Assembly (NCBI GenBank): GCA_938001995.1
Contig: CALLAV010000098.1
Coordinates: 1 to 24,978 of the forward strand
Length of the DNA: 24,978 nt
From: an uncultured Amylibacter sp.
GTDB taxonomy: Bacteria > Pseudomonadota > Alphaproteobacteria > Rhodobacterales > Rhodobacteraceae
Reading direction: 5' to 3'
Part shown: piece after piece, positions 15,875 through 24,285 of the stretch
Layout of the letters: the number at the start of each line of letters is the position of its first letter
Numbering within the stretch: the first letter of the stretch is position 1
Made by a program: the position numbers and the translations under genes
The notes under the pieces: model-generated
The model's input: only the letters and a program-made list of their open reading frames with translations
Databases searched by the model: none
What the model was told of the DNA's origin: nothing

Positions 15875-15991
15875 TCAGCTTCCGCTGGAAGACAGGTCAT
15901 CGTCTCCGTCAGTGGATTTGACATATTCGGGATTCACACATCCAGCCAAAAGAAGGATTGAAACAAGAAATGCGGTGATCTTAGACGTCAT
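15875..15991 (-). CDS. Small lipoprotein, 38 residues
   Basis: The frame begins MTSKITAFLVSILLLAGC and ends after an acidic, Ser-rich tail (DGDDDLSSSGS). Residues 1-17 are a lipoprotein signal peptide with a classic lipobox LAGC, and Cys18 would be lipidated. The mature peptide would be only 21 residues. A GGAG Shine-Dalgarno (15998-16001) stands 6 bp before the ATG, which strongly supports translation. It resembles the many tiny lipid-anchored peptides of unknown role in proteobacterial genomes. Asp in the +2 position is absent (Val), so outer-membrane sorting is the default expectation. It ends 8 bp from the convergent SGNH hydrolase gene. Confidence 0.72.
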   Translation of the reverse strand: MTSKITAFLVSILLLAGCVNPEYVKSTDGDDDLSSSGS

Positions 15992-16086
15992 TGATATCTC
16001 CAAACCAGAGTATTCTTTGCCCTACGCGACTAAGAATAACATGTGTTTCACTTAAAATCACTTATAATTACATGCCAATACTTGAT

Positions 16087-17436
16087 CTACCGATCTTGCC
16101 AGCCATACCACTTGAATGCCGCAGGCAAGCCAAACCGCCGCATCGGCGCAATAGGATAACGCCTTGGCTCTGCGCGCATCGCGTCTGGCAACGGTTCTTG
16201 ATAGGGTCGCCCTGCAACCATACCGGCCAACACCTTACCAGAATAGCTCGCCATCGACACTCCGTTCCCGTGAAACGCCATGGCAGTGAATGCACCCTCC
16301 CAGTCGCCAATCGGCCCAACATAGGGCACCAAATTGCGCGCCACACAAATTAACCCAGACCAGTGATAGGCCGTCCGCACACCCCGCCAGGCTGGAAACA
16401 TCGCATCAAAATCTGCGCGGACTGCATTCGGCATCCGCCAACGGTCTCGTGGCCCAAGGTTTGGTGTCCCCCGCATCCCAAACAGCATCCGCCCATCGGG
16501 AAGAAGGCGGAAATAATGCAGCATCTTGCGCGTGTCACAACTCATCTGGTTCACTCGCCACCCCTGATCCGCCAACACATTGTCTCCCATGGGTTCAGTC
16601 ACCATGATATGGCTCACCACAGGGGTATAGCGCCCAGCCATCCAGTCTGGCAGGTTCTCCGAATTATACCCATTCCCCGCCAACACTAGCTTTTCTGCTA
16701 CCACGCGCCCCTGCGCTGTGTGCAACGCAAACCGCCCGTCAGACAGCCGTTCAATCCGCTCCACAGTGCTATCGCCAAAAATACGCCCACCTGCGCGGCG
16801 CAGGGCATCCGCCAGCCCAAACACATATTTGCGCGGGTTCAGGCAAAACCCGACATCCGACCACATGGCCCCATGAAACCCGGCCCCATTGACCCCGTGA
16901 TCGCGCAAGGCTTCTGGCGGTATGATCTCAGATCGCACGCCCGAAATGCGCTCTAAAAATGCAGCCTCTTCCCGAAAGTGCGCATAATCCTGTGGACGAT
17001 GCGCCATCAACCATTCGCCGCGCGGTTGCGCGTCCACATCTAAACCCTGCGCATCAATCAGCTCCGCCACGACCTCAGTCGCACGCACCTGCGCACCGTA
17101 AAACTCAGCTAAATCCGCTTCCCCCCAGCGCTTGGCATAGGCCGCATCCGATATCTTGCCCCCGCCCATGCAATTGAACCCAGCATTGCGCCCCGATGCG
17201 CCCCAACCCACTTGGGCCGAATCCAAAACAACAGGGGCAAAGCCAAAATCCTGCGCCAAATGCAGCGCCGCAGACAGGCCCGTGAAACCCGCGCCAATCA
17301 CAGCCACATCTGTCTCAATATCGCCTTCGCAAACAGGGTCACGCTCAGGCGCGGGTGTCACCGCCTCCCAATAACTGCCTACAGGCAATCCCGTGTCATA
17401 GGCATCCTTATGATAAATCCGTTTCAACGGCGACAT
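16087..17436 (-). CDS. FAD-dependent oxidoreductase, DAO family (gamma-glutamylputrescine oxidase-like)
   Basis: This 449-residue flavoprotein has an N-terminal lead (about 40 residues, SYWEAVTPAPERDP) typical of PuuB/OrdL-like oxidases. The Rossmann motif DVAVIGAGFTGLSAALHL (43-60) has the GxGxxG at 48-53. GWGASGRNAGF follows, the FAD-contacting segment common in this branch. The C terminus has GAFTAMAFHGNGVSMASYSGKV, the second FAD-binding region. Members oxidise secondary amines or gamma-glutamyl-polyamines; the actual substrate is not fixed by sequence. A GAGGAGGG Shine-Dalgarno lies 7-8 bp before the ATG. It is divergent from the META-domain gene across 60 bp. No other polyamine-degradation gene is next to it. 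Confidence 0.85.
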   Translation of the reverse strand: MSPLKRIYHKDAYDTGLPVGSYWEAVTPAPERDPVCEGDIETDVAVIGAGFTGLSAALHLAQDFGFAPVVLDSAQVGWGASGRNAGFNCMGGGKISDAAYAKRWGEADLAEFYGAQVRATEVVAELIDAQGLDVDAQPRGEWLMAHRPQDYAHFREEAAFLERISGVRSEIIPPEALRDHGVNGAGFHGAMWSDVGFCLNPRKYVFGLADALRRAGGRIFGDSTVERIERLSDGRFALHTAQGRVVAEKLVLAGNGYNSENLPDWMAGRYTPVVSHIMVTEPMGDNVLADQGWRVNQMSCDTRKMLHYFRLLPDGRMLFGMRGTPNLGPRDRWRMPNAVRADFDAMFPAWRGVRTAYHWSGLICVARNLVPYVGPIGDWEGAFTAMAFHGNGVSMASYSGKVLAGMVAGRPYQEPLPDAMRAEPRRYPIAPMRRFGLPAAFKWYGWQDR

Positions 17437-17496
17437 TCCGCAGCCCTCCTCATGCTAGGGTTGCCATGCCACACGCAATTTGTCACCAAGATCCCC

Positions 17497-17886
17497 ATGA
17501 AATATGCCGCCCTTATCACCGCCCTCGCATTCACCGCTTGCCAAAAGGATGAAACCATCTCTGGTCTAACCTCCGCCACCGACACATGGCAGCTCATAGA
17601 AATGAACGGCGCGCCGATCAGCGCGACCATCACGCTGACCTTCCCCGAAGAAGGCCGCATCGCAGGCCGTGCGCCCTGCAATACGTATTTCGCCAGCCAA
17701 TCAGCCCCGCTGCCTTGGTTCGAAGCCAAAGCCATCGCAAGCACAAAACGCGCCTGCCCCGACCTGAACCTCGAATCCACCTATTTTCAAACCCTGACTA
17801 AAATGACCTTAATCGAACGGACGGGCGACACACTTCTCCTTTCCAACGACAGCACCGAAACGCTCGAGTTCAAACGCACTCCCTAA
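17497..17886 (+). CDS. META-domain (HslJ-like) lipoprotein
   Basis: This is a 129-residue protein. MKYAALITALAFTAC is a short lipoprotein-like signal with Cys15; the -3 residue is Phe, so the lipobox is not ideal. The body fits a META domain: TWQLIEMNG (30-38), the nucleating GRAPCNTYFAS (57-67), a two-cysteine pattern (Cys61, Cys87) and a final LLLSNDSTETLEFKR strand. META/HslJ proteins are envelope proteins linked to heat shock and drug tolerance, without a defined biochemical role. The frame is open upstream to 17212, but that part is antisense to the FAD gene. ATG 17497 is the only start giving a signal peptide. Confidence 0.82.
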   Translation: MKYAALITALAFTACQKDETISGLTSATDTWQLIEMNGAPISATITLTFPEEGRIAGRAPCNTYFASQSAPLPWFEAKAIASTKRACPDLNLESTYFQTLTKMTLIERTGDTLLLSNDSTETLEFKRTP

Positions 17887-17911
17887 TTTCTTCTGGCCCT
17901 AAATATCCCCG
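17887..17911 (+). repeat. Post-stop intergenic motif, copy 3
   Basis: TTTCTTCTGGCCC followed by TAAATATCCCCG begins on the first base after the META-gene stop codon. It is the third instance of the motif also seen at 311-333 and 7935-7961. It lies between convergent genes (META and recO), as copy 1 does. Confidence 0.45.
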
Positions 17912-17954
17912 TGCAGAGCACAACCGCGCAGGCGTAAGCCGAGCATGAAGGAAT

Positions 17955-17969
17955 GACGCGGAACGCGTC
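17955..17969 (-). terminator. Hairpin directly behind recO
   Basis: GACGCG, a 3-base loop and CGCGTC form a perfect 6-bp GC-rich stem that starts on the base after the recO stop codon (minus strand). Only a weak U-rich stretch follows (ATTCCTTCAT), so it may be a poor intrinsic terminator or an RNA 3'-end stabiliser. Confidence 0.4.
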
Positions 17970-18707
17970 TCAACTGTCTCGTTTCGCGTCTTTCTCCAAG
18001 GCACGCACCAACCGCGCCCGCGCATCTGGCAAAGGACGGTTTCCAAGCGCAGGGGCCAACCAACGTTCCAAAAAATACCCCGTGGTTTTCAACGCGCCCA
18101 ACACTTCTGCGGGCGCTGCATCCACGCCTTGCATCTGCAAAAACTCTGGCAACGGCAACATCCGATCTGCATACTCTGCGCCGGCACTTCGACACACCGC
18201 GCGCCCACTTTTCGGGGACACATAGATCAGTTCCTGCGTCCCCCCCGTCGCAGCGCAAGACGTCAGATCAAGGCCATAACCCAATTCCTCCAGTATCATC
18301 AGTTCCCACACTGCATAATCAGAAGCCCAAGGCGCGTCCGAATTCAGCCGTTCAATCAACTCCAGCGTCTGATCATAAATCAACGTCAATTCCATCCGCT
18401 CTGGCATGGCAAAACTCATCAGCGCACACACGGAACTCAGCGCCGCCAACCGCGCGCGGTCTGACATGATCCCACTGCGCGATTTCAACAACTCCACTCG
18501 GAACGAACCCAGATGTTCCTCCAGCCGCGCACGCCATTCCAGTTCAACCTGATTGCCCGGTTGCAGCACGGGTGCTTGCTTGCGCGACGCACCTCCACGC
18601 ACCACGCCTGCGTGCCGCCCGTGGGTCTTGGTTAAAACATCTAAGATAACCGAGGTCTCGCCGTGCCGACGCGCGGCCAGTATGACCCCTTCGTCACGCC
18701 ATTCCAT
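17970..18707 (-). CDS. recO: DNA repair protein RecO
   Basis: This 245-residue protein has full family length. The N-terminal OB-fold begins MEWRDEGVILAARRHGETSVILDVLT, quoted here only as its EGVILAARRHGE core, and continues to GRHAGVVRGG. The central helical domain holds ALMSFAMPERMELTLIYDQ and LILEELGYGLDL-like segments. RecO anneals ssDNA coated with SSB and works with RecR to load RecA in gap repair. The zinc-binding cysteine cluster of other RecO proteins is reduced (only CAATGG and VCRSAG remain). The gene lies 31 bp behind phoB on the same strand with no U-run terminator between, so co-transcription with the pho operon is possible. No clear ribosome-binding site precedes the ATG. Confidence 0.93.
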   Translation of the reverse strand: MEWRDEGVILAARRHGETSVILDVLTKTHGRHAGVVRGGASRKQAPVLQPGNQVELEWRARLEEHLGSFRVELLKSRSGIMSDRARLAALSSVCALMSFAMPERMELTLIYDQTLELIERLNSDAPWASDYAVWELMILEELGYGLDLTSCAATGGTQELIYVSPKSGRAVCRSAGAEYADRMLPLPEFLQMQGVDAAPAEVLGALKTTGYFLERWLAPALGNRPLPDARARLVRALEKDAKRDS

Positions 18708-18738
18708 GAACCGAAGCTAGGGCGAAACGCCACCAGCC

Positions 18739-19437
18739 TCAAGCAGAGGTATCAAGCGAATACCCAAAGCCGCGCACGGTTCGTACAAAATCCACATCCG
18801 ACACTTTGGCCAACGCTTTGCGCAGCCGCCCGATATGCACATCCACTGTGCGTGTGTCCACATTCAGATTGTCGCCCCAAACACGGTCCAACAACTGATC
18901 TCGTGACCACACACGTCCTGGCGCTTCGAGAAACACCCGCAACAATTTGAATTCCAACGGTCCGAGCGGAATAACCTGATCCGCTAGCGCCACCTTGTGC
19001 TGCACCAGATCCATGCTCAGCCCATGATAGACCAGCAAATCCGCGCCCATCTGACCCGCTGTGGATCGCAACCCAACGCGCACCCGCGCCATCAGTTCTT
19101 TGATGGAATAGGGCTTTACTACATAGTCATCAGCACCAATATCCAGGCCACGGATTTTATCGTCTTCTTCGCCACGCGCTGTCAGCATGATGACAGGGAT
19201 ATTCTTCGTGGCCTTATTGCGCTTCACTTGACGGCACACTTCCAGCCCAGATGTTTGCGGCAACATCCAATCCAGCAGCACGAGGTCAATGTCTTGCTCT
19301 TCAAGGATCAACAAACCCTCTTCGCCTGTCTCGGCCTTAAACACCTCATAGCCTTCGACGCCAAGATTATAGGCCAGCAGTTCAAGCTGTGACGCCTCGT
19401 CCTCTACGACAAGGATTTTCGGACCACCAGCGCTCAT
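18739..19437 (-). CDS. phoB: PhoB phosphate regulon response regulator
   Basis: This 232-residue protein has a receiver domain beginning KILVVEDEASQLELLAYNL and phospho-acceptor Asp56 in VLLDWMLPQTSG. The switch lysine is in DYVVKPYS. The winged-helix domain has DQLLDRVWG and TVDVHIGRLRKAL, the PhoB-type recognition helix. I chose ATG 19437 because it overlaps the phoU stop as ATGA and starts at the receiver fold; the frame runs 36 codons further into phoU but is not receiver sequence. When phosphorylated, PhoB binds Pho boxes, such as the one upstream of pstS. Its kinase PhoR is not encoded in this window. Confidence 0.95.
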   Translation of the reverse strand: MSAGGPKILVVEDEASQLELLAYNLGVEGYEVFKAETGEEGLLILEEQDIDLVLLDWMLPQTSGLEVCRQVKRNKATKNIPVIMLTARGEEDDKIRGLDIGADDYVVKPYSIKELMARVRVGLRSTAGQMGADLLVYHGLSMDLVQHKVALADQVIPLGPLEFKLLRVFLEAPGRVWSRDQLLDRVWGDNLNVDTRTVDVHIGRLRKALAKVSDVDFVRTVRGFGYSLDTSA

Positions 19438-20099
19438 TCCTCTGACAGTTCCCCTGTGACCAGATAGTGAACTTGTTCGGCGATGTTCTTCACTTGGTCG
19501 CCCGAACGCTCCATGTTTTTGGAGATAAAAAGCAGGTGAGTGCATGGCTCAATGTTCCTAGGATTTTCCATCATATAGGTTAGCAATTCACGAAACAGCG
19601 CATCCGTGCGGTCGTTGATTTCATCATCCAACGCGCTGGCTGCTTGCGCCTTTTCCAGATCGCGGGTGACATAGGCATCCATGACCATTTCCAGCATCTT
19701 CGACACTTTTTCAGATGTTTCAACAAGGCTGCGCACCACAGATTTCATCGCCGAGAAATCGTCAACAACACGCACACGGTAGGACAGTGTTTTCGCGTAA
19801 TCGCCCATCCGCTCCAACGCGGTAGACACCTTAAGCGTCGAAATGGCACTGCGCAAATCTTCGGCCATGGGTTGGCGCAAAGCAATCAAACGGATCGCTT
19901 TTTCATCGATCTTGTTTTCCAAACTATTGATCGACGCATCGCCTTTGGCCACCGTTTTGGCAAGCGCTTCATCGCCATCGGCCAATGCCAAACCAGAATT
20001 ACGGATCTGCGAAGTCACCTCTGCGGCCATCTTCAACAGCATCTTTTCGATCTTGTTCAACTCATTGTCGAACTTGGTAACGATATGTGTGTTTTCCAT
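19434..20099 (-). CDS. phoU: PhoU phosphate signalling regulator
   Basis: This 221-residue all-helical protein carries the two repeat motifs of the family, ALERMGDYAKT in the first three-helix bundle and NMERSGDQVKNIAEQ in the second. These hold the E/D-x3-D-type metal-binding residues. PhoU links the PstSCAB transporter to PhoR and keeps the regulon off at high phosphate. The gene starts 12 bp behind pstB and overlaps phoB by 4 bp, so it is in the middle of the operon and coupled to phoB. Confidence 0.95.
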   Translation of the reverse strand: MENTHIVTKFDNELNKIEKMLLKMAAEVTSQIRNSGLALADGDEALAKTVAKGDASINSLENKIDEKAIRLIALRQPMAEDLRSAISTLKVSTALERMGDYAKTLSYRVRVVDDFSAMKSVVRSLVETSEKVSKMLEMVMDAYVTRDLEKAQAASALDDEINDRTDALFRELLTYMMENPRNIEPCTHLLFISKNMERSGDQVKNIAEQVHYLVTGELSEE

Positions 20100-20111
20100 T
20101 GTCCTAAGCTC

Positions 20112-20876
20112 CTACCCAATACGACCAGTGATGTAGTTTTGTGTCCGCTCGTCTTCTGGGGACGTAAAGATATTCTTTGTCGGGCCCGTTTCCACCAATG
20201 TCCCCAGATGGAAGAACGCCGTGCGTTGGGATACACGTGCTGCCTGCTGCATGGAGTGCGTTACGATCACAATGGTAAAGTTCTGGCGCAGCTCATCAAT
20301 CAGTTCTTCGATAATCGCCGTTGCAATCGGATCGAGCGCGGAACACGGCTCATCCATCAAAACAACCTTCGGCTTCACCGCAATCGTGCGCGCGATGCAC
20401 AAGCGTTGTTGTTGCCCACCAGACAGCCCCGTACCCGGTTGATCCAAACGGTCTTTGACTTCGTTCCAAAGGCCCGCTTTTTCCAGCGCCCATTGGACCA
20501 GCTCATCCATCTCGGTTTTGCCTTTGGCCAAACCATGAATTTTTGGCCCGTATGCCACGTTTTCGTAAATTGACTTTGGAAACGGGTTTGGTTTTTGGAA
20601 CACCATGCCCACTTGCGCACGCAGGGCTACCACGTCCACTTCGGGCGCGTAAATATCTTGACCCGCGATCCGAATATCGCCTTCCACACGTGCAATCGGT
20701 ACCAAATCGTTCATACGGTTGATACAGCGCAGAAATGTCGATTTCCCGCACCCAGATGGCCCAATCAAAGACGTCACTTTGTATTCGGGAATATCCAGCG
20801 CAATCTTATCCAACGCTTGTTTGTCGCCGTAAAAGACATCCACGTCTTTGGCAGTGATGATGGCAGTCTTTGACAT
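20112..20876 (-). CDS. pstB: Phosphate ABC transporter ATP-binding protein PstB
   Basis: This 254-residue protein has Walker [10 protein letters not shown] (39-47), Q-loop [19 protein letters not shown] (typical PstB wording), signature [16 protein letters not shown], Walker [14 protein letters not shown] and the switch histidine in [10 protein letters not shown]. It is the cytosolic ATPase that drives PstA/PstC. It begins 3 bp behind the pstA stop, so translation is probably coupled. Confidence 0.97.
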   Translation of the reverse strand: MSKTAIITAKDVDVFYGDKQALDKIALDIPEYKVTSLIGPSGCGKSTFLRCINRMNDLVPIARVEGDIRIAGQDIYAPEVDVVALRAQVGMVFQKPNPFPKSIYENVAYGPKIHGLAKGKTEMDELVQWALEKAGLWNEVKDRLDQPGTGLSGGQQQRLCIARTIAVKPKVVLMDEPCSALDPIATAIIEELIDELRQNFTIVIVTHSMQQAARVSQRTAFFHLGTLVETGPTKNIFTSPEDERTQNYITGRIG

Positions 20877-20879
20877 GGC

Positions 20880-22136
20880 CTAGAACCTTTTTTCGAACTT
20901 ACGACGCAGAAGGATCGCAATGATATTCATTGTAACGAGGAAGAGCAAAAGCACGATGATCGCAGCCGATGTCTTTTCGACAAAGGCCCGTTCTGGCGCG
21001 TCCGCCCAGAGGAAGATCTGCACGGGCAGCGCCGTGGCAGGCTCAAGGATCGAGTCAGGCACATCCACAATAAACGCCACCATCCCAATCATCAGCAGCG
21101 GTGCTGTTTCACCGAGCGCCTGCGCCATACCTACAATTGTGCCCGTTAAAATACCAGGCAACGCCAGAGGGGCCACATGATGGAAAGTCGCTTGTACAGG
21201 GCTCGCACCCATACCAAGCGCCGCTTCACGGATACTTGGCGGCACAGCACGCAAACTGGCCCGCGCCGCAATAATGATCGTCGGCAGGGTCATCAGTGAC
21301 AGCACCAATCCCCCCACCAGCGGTGACGATCGCGGCATCCCAAAGGTGTTCAAAAACATCGACAAACCCAGCAACCCGAACACAATGGACGGAACAGCCG
21401 CAAGGTTGTTGATATTCACCTCGATCAAGTCAGAAAAACGGTTCTTTGGCGCGAATTCTTCCAAATAAATCGCCGCCAAAATCGCCACAGGGAAAGAGAT
21501 ACAGAAACACACCAACAACGTCAGTGCAGACCCCATCAACGCGCTTAGGATCCCTGCCAATTCTGGTTCGCGGCTGTCGCCATTGGTGAAGAACGACCAG
21601 TTAAATGTGCGCTCTACCGCGCCCTGTTCCGTCAGTTGATCAATCCACGCGATTTCCTTGTCGCTCATGCGGCGCTCGTCTTCGGGCAGGCTGCGATCAA
21701 CCGCACCCTTGGCCACAGCATCAAAATCATCAGATGCACGGAACCACACTGTGGCCGTGCCACCAATCGCTTCGGGATTGGCCTCCACGAACCGCTCCAA
21801 CTCAAATCCCATGTCGTTGGACAGCAACCCATAGATCATGCGGCGGTCTTTGCGTTTCTTGGCCTCTGGAAACTGCGTTTTCAGCGCATCCTTCACGATC
21901 TTTTCAAATCGCGCGTCAGCGGGATTGGCTGGATCAATGGCATCTGGCCCAAGGTCCACTTCGATGGCCACATTAGTCGTACCAAACGCACCCACACCCT
22001 TTGTGAGAATGGATCCAACCATCACCACCAAAAACAACAGCGAGACAAAGATCGCACCGCGACCATACCACTGAAACCGCGTCTCGGCAGACTTGCGCCC
22101 CTTCAACTGGGACGACGGAGAAATAAGATCAGTCAT
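20880..22136 (-). CDS. pstA: Phosphate ABC transporter permease PstA (long form)
   Basis: This 418-residue permease is longer than the roughly 296 of E. coli. TM1 (about 27-47) is followed by a periplasmic region of about 150 residues (DUF3333-like N-terminal extension), and then the ABC permease core of five helices begins near residue 205. The EAA loop is visible as SIREAALGMGASPVQATFHHV. The long form is normal in alphaproteobacteria. It overlaps pstC by 8 bp at the start and is followed by pstB after 3 bp. Confidence 0.94.
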   Translation of the reverse strand: MTDLISPSSQLKGRKSAETRFQWYGRGAIFVSLLFLVVMVGSILTKGVGAFGTTNVAIEVDLGPDAIDPANPADARFEKIVKDALKTQFPEAKKRKDRRMIYGLLSNDMGFELERFVEANPEAIGGTATVWFRASDDFDAVAKGAVDRSLPEDERRMSDKEIAWIDQLTEQGAVERTFNWSFFTNGDSREPELAGILSALMGSALTLLVCFCISFPVAILAAIYLEEFAPKNRFSDLIEVNINNLAAVPSIVFGLLGLSMFLNTFGMPRSSPLVGGLVLSLMTLPTIIIAARASLRAVPPSIREAALGMGASPVQATFHHVAPLALPGILTGTIVGMAQALGETAPLLMIGMVAFIVDVPDSILEPATALPVQIFLWADAPERAFVEKTSAAIIVLLLFLVTMNIIAILLRRKFEKRF

Positions 22137-23100
22137 ATTGTTCCTGATATTTTCGAACGATGCGCAACGCGATGATGTTCAGGCACAGCGTGACAACAAA
22201 CAACAACAGGCCAAGCGCGAAGGCAGAAAGCGTCTTGGCACTGTCAAATTCTTGGTCCCCCGTCAGCAACGCAACGATCTGCGCAGTGATGGTGGTGACC
22301 GCTTCAAGGGGGTTCGCCGTTAGGTTCGCGGCCAATCCCGCCGCCATCACAACGATCATGGTTTCCCCGATCGCGCGGCTTGCAGCCAGCAGCAACGCGC
22401 CCGCAACCCCTGGAATGGCAGATGGCAAAACGACTTTGCGAATGGTTTCAGAATGGGTCGCACCGAGTCCGAGTGACGCATCCCGCATGGCTTGGGGGAC
22501 CGAATTGATCACATCATCCGACAGTGAAGAAATCAGCGGAATGATCATCATCCCCATGATCAAACCCGCCGCCAAAGCGCTCTCGGATGACACATTCAAT
22601 CCGACGCTCTCGCCCCCACTGCGCAACAACGGTGCAACCGTCAGGGCTGCAAAAAACCCGTAAACCACCGTCGGAATACCTGCGAGGATCTCAAGTGCTG
22701 GTTTAACGAAATCGCGAAACCGCTTAGACGCATATTCAGACAGATAAATCGCTGACATCAGCCCAAGCGGCGTGGCAACACACATGGCAATAAACGAAAT
22801 CAGCAGCGTACCCGTAATCAGCGGAACCGCACCAAACGCACCCTCCGCCGCTACCTGATCCGCCCGAAGTGCGGTTTGCGGGCTCCACTGCGTTCCGAAC
22901 AAGAACTCCGTCATCGGAATGCGTTCAAAGAAACGATAGGCTTCGAAAATCAAAGAGAGGACAATTCCAACCGTCACAAGCACCGCAACCAGCGAGCAGA
23001 GGATCAGAATTGCCATGACAACAAATTCGACCCCTTTTTTGCGTTGGGAATTTACCAGATCAAGCGCATCATGAGGCGTATTCGTATCTACAGTCGCCAT
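22129..23100 (-). CDS. pstC: Phosphate ABC transporter permease PstC
   Basis: This 323-residue permease has six predicted helices: a TM at about 25-50, a periplasmic loop (FERIPMTEFLFGTQWSP, a PstC hallmark), then the core with the EAA loop AMRDASLGLGATHSETIRKV. The size matches E. coli PstC (319), whereas many relatives that I recall carry a much longer N-terminal part. The gene is separated from pstS by 70 bp containing a strong hairpin terminator, so its expression depends on read-through or its own promoter. It overlaps pstA by 8 bp. Confidence 0.94.
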   Translation of the reverse strand: MATVDTNTPHDALDLVNSQRKKGVEFVVMAILILCSLVAVLVTVGIVLSLIFEAYRFFERIPMTEFLFGTQWSPQTALRADQVAAEGAFGAVPLITGTLLISFIAMCVATPLGLMSAIYLSEYASKRFRDFVKPALEILAGIPTVVYGFFAALTVAPLLRSGGESVGLNVSSESALAAGLIMGMMIIPLISSLSDDVINSVPQAMRDASLGLGATHSETIRKVVLPSAIPGVAGALLLAASRAIGETMIVVMAAGLAANLTANPLEAVTTITAQIVALLTGDQEFDSAKTLSAFALGLLLFVVTLCLNIIALRIVRKYQEQYD

Positions 23101-23120
23101 GGCAGTGGTCTTTCAGTCGT

Positions 23121-23154
23121 AAAAAAGGATGCCCGATTTCTTTCGGACACCCTT
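23121..23154 (-). terminator. Hairpin terminator/attenuator between pstS and pstC
   Basis: On the minus strand AAGGGTGTCCGA, a 6-base loop and TCGGGCATCCTT form a 12-bp stem with two G-U pairs and no mismatch, and the 3' arm runs into six consecutive T. It starts 16 bp behind the pstS stop. It probably stops most transcripts after pstS and lets a fraction continue into pstCAB. Confidence 0.85.
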
Positions 23155-23170
23155 GTGTTTTGTATTCGGA

Positions 23171-24211
23171 TTACATGGACAAGTTCATCAAACCCATGAT
23201 GGACTTCGCGCCCTCTTCACGTTCTTCGTCTGTCAGTGGGATCAAACCTTTGTCTGCCAGATATCCCTCTTCGCCCCATGCGTCTTCGGATGTGAATTCG
23301 CTCAAGAACTCTTCGATGCCCGGAACCACGCCAATATGGGCTTTCTTGACATAGAAGTACAAGGAACGAGACACAGGGTACTCACCCTCTGCGATCAGAT
23401 CGAAATCCGCTTCCACACCGTTGATCATGGACCCCTGCACACTGTCGGAGTTCTGCTCAAGGAAAGAATACCCAAAGATGCCAAAGGCATTCGGGTTCGC
23501 GTTCAGCTTTTGCACGATCAAGTTGTCGTTTTCGCCCGCCTCTACGTATTTCCCGTCTTCACGGATTGTGTGACACAGCGTTTTATAGGCGTTCTTGTCT
23601 GTCTTTTTCATCGCCTTGATCCAATCGACAGTCTTACAACCGCCTTCCATGGCCAGCTCGATGAACGCATCCCGTGTCCCAGATGTTGGCGGAGGTCCAA
23701 GAACCTCGATCTTCACTGCTGGAAGGTCAGGATTGATCTCGTTCCACATTGTGTAAGGGTTCGGCTTGGTTTCACCTTCGCCTGCTGGCACGTCCTTAGC
23801 CAAGGCCATGAACAAATCACCCAAGGAAATATCCATTTGCGCAGACTTTTTGGAGTTCGCCAAAACGATACCATCGTACCCAATCTTTGCTTCAACGATA
23901 TCCGTCACGCCATTTGACGCGCACAGTGCTACTTCGGACTCTTTGATCCGACGTGAAGCATTGGTGATGTCTGGGTGACCCGTGCCAACACCAGAACAAA
24001 ACAGCTTCAATCCACCGCCGGAGCCTGTGGACTCTACAACTGGTGTTTTGAAATCTGTGGATTTGCCGAAGCGTTCTGCAACAGTGGTTGAGAACGGAAA
24101 TACTGTAGAGGAGCCAACGATCGTGATTTGATCGCGAGCAAAAGAAGGCGCAGCAGCAGTCGCCAGTGCAAGAGCAGTTACGCAGAGCGTTTTTGTAAAC
24201 ATCATGTTCAT
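23171..24211 (-). CDS. pstS: Periplasmic phosphate-binding protein PstS
   Basis: This 346-residue exported protein has a signal peptide ending APSFA (cleavage about 25/26). The mature part opens with ITIVGSSTVFPFSTTVAE, where the GSSTVFPF loop contacts phosphate. ESTGSGGGLKLFCSG and PPTSGTRDAFIE are the other two binding loops. It delivers phosphate to PstCA. ATG codons at 24211, 24205 and 24202 are all in frame, and a GGGA ribosome-binding site is better spaced for the last two; the mature protein is not affected. A Pho box lies 75 bp upstream. It is the first gene of the operon and is followed by an attenuator. Confidence 0.96.
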   Translation of the reverse strand: MNMMFTKTLCVTALALATAAAPSFARDQITIVGSSTVFPFSTTVAERFGKSTDFKTPVVESTGSGGGLKLFCSGVGTGHPDITNASRRIKESEVALCASNGVTDIVEAKIGYDGIVLANSKKSAQMDISLGDLFMALAKDVPAGEGETKPNPYTMWNEINPDLPAVKIEVLGPPPTSGTRDAFIELAMEGGCKTVDWIKAMKKTDKNAYKTLCHTIREDGKYVEAGENDNLIVQKLNANPNAFGIFGYSFLEQNSDSVQGSMINGVEADFDLIAEGEYPVSRSLYFYVKKAHIGVVPGIEEFLSEFTSEDAWGEEGYLADKGLIPLTDEEREEGAKSIMGLMNLSM

Positions 24212-24285
24212 CCCATTTTGTCTGTCCGATTCGTATCGGATGGCCCAGACCTAGGCTTCGGATGTGACGCTTATTGCTCAGTTTT

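Noticed and set aside
17212..17496. N-terminal extension of the META-domain frame
   Set aside because: The extension is antisense to the FAD oxidoreductase gene, and starting at 17497 gives a clean lipoprotein-type signal.
17899..18258. 119-codon minus-strand frame overlapping the recO 3' end
   Set aside because: It overlaps recO in another frame and shows no domain; recO has full family length and motifs.
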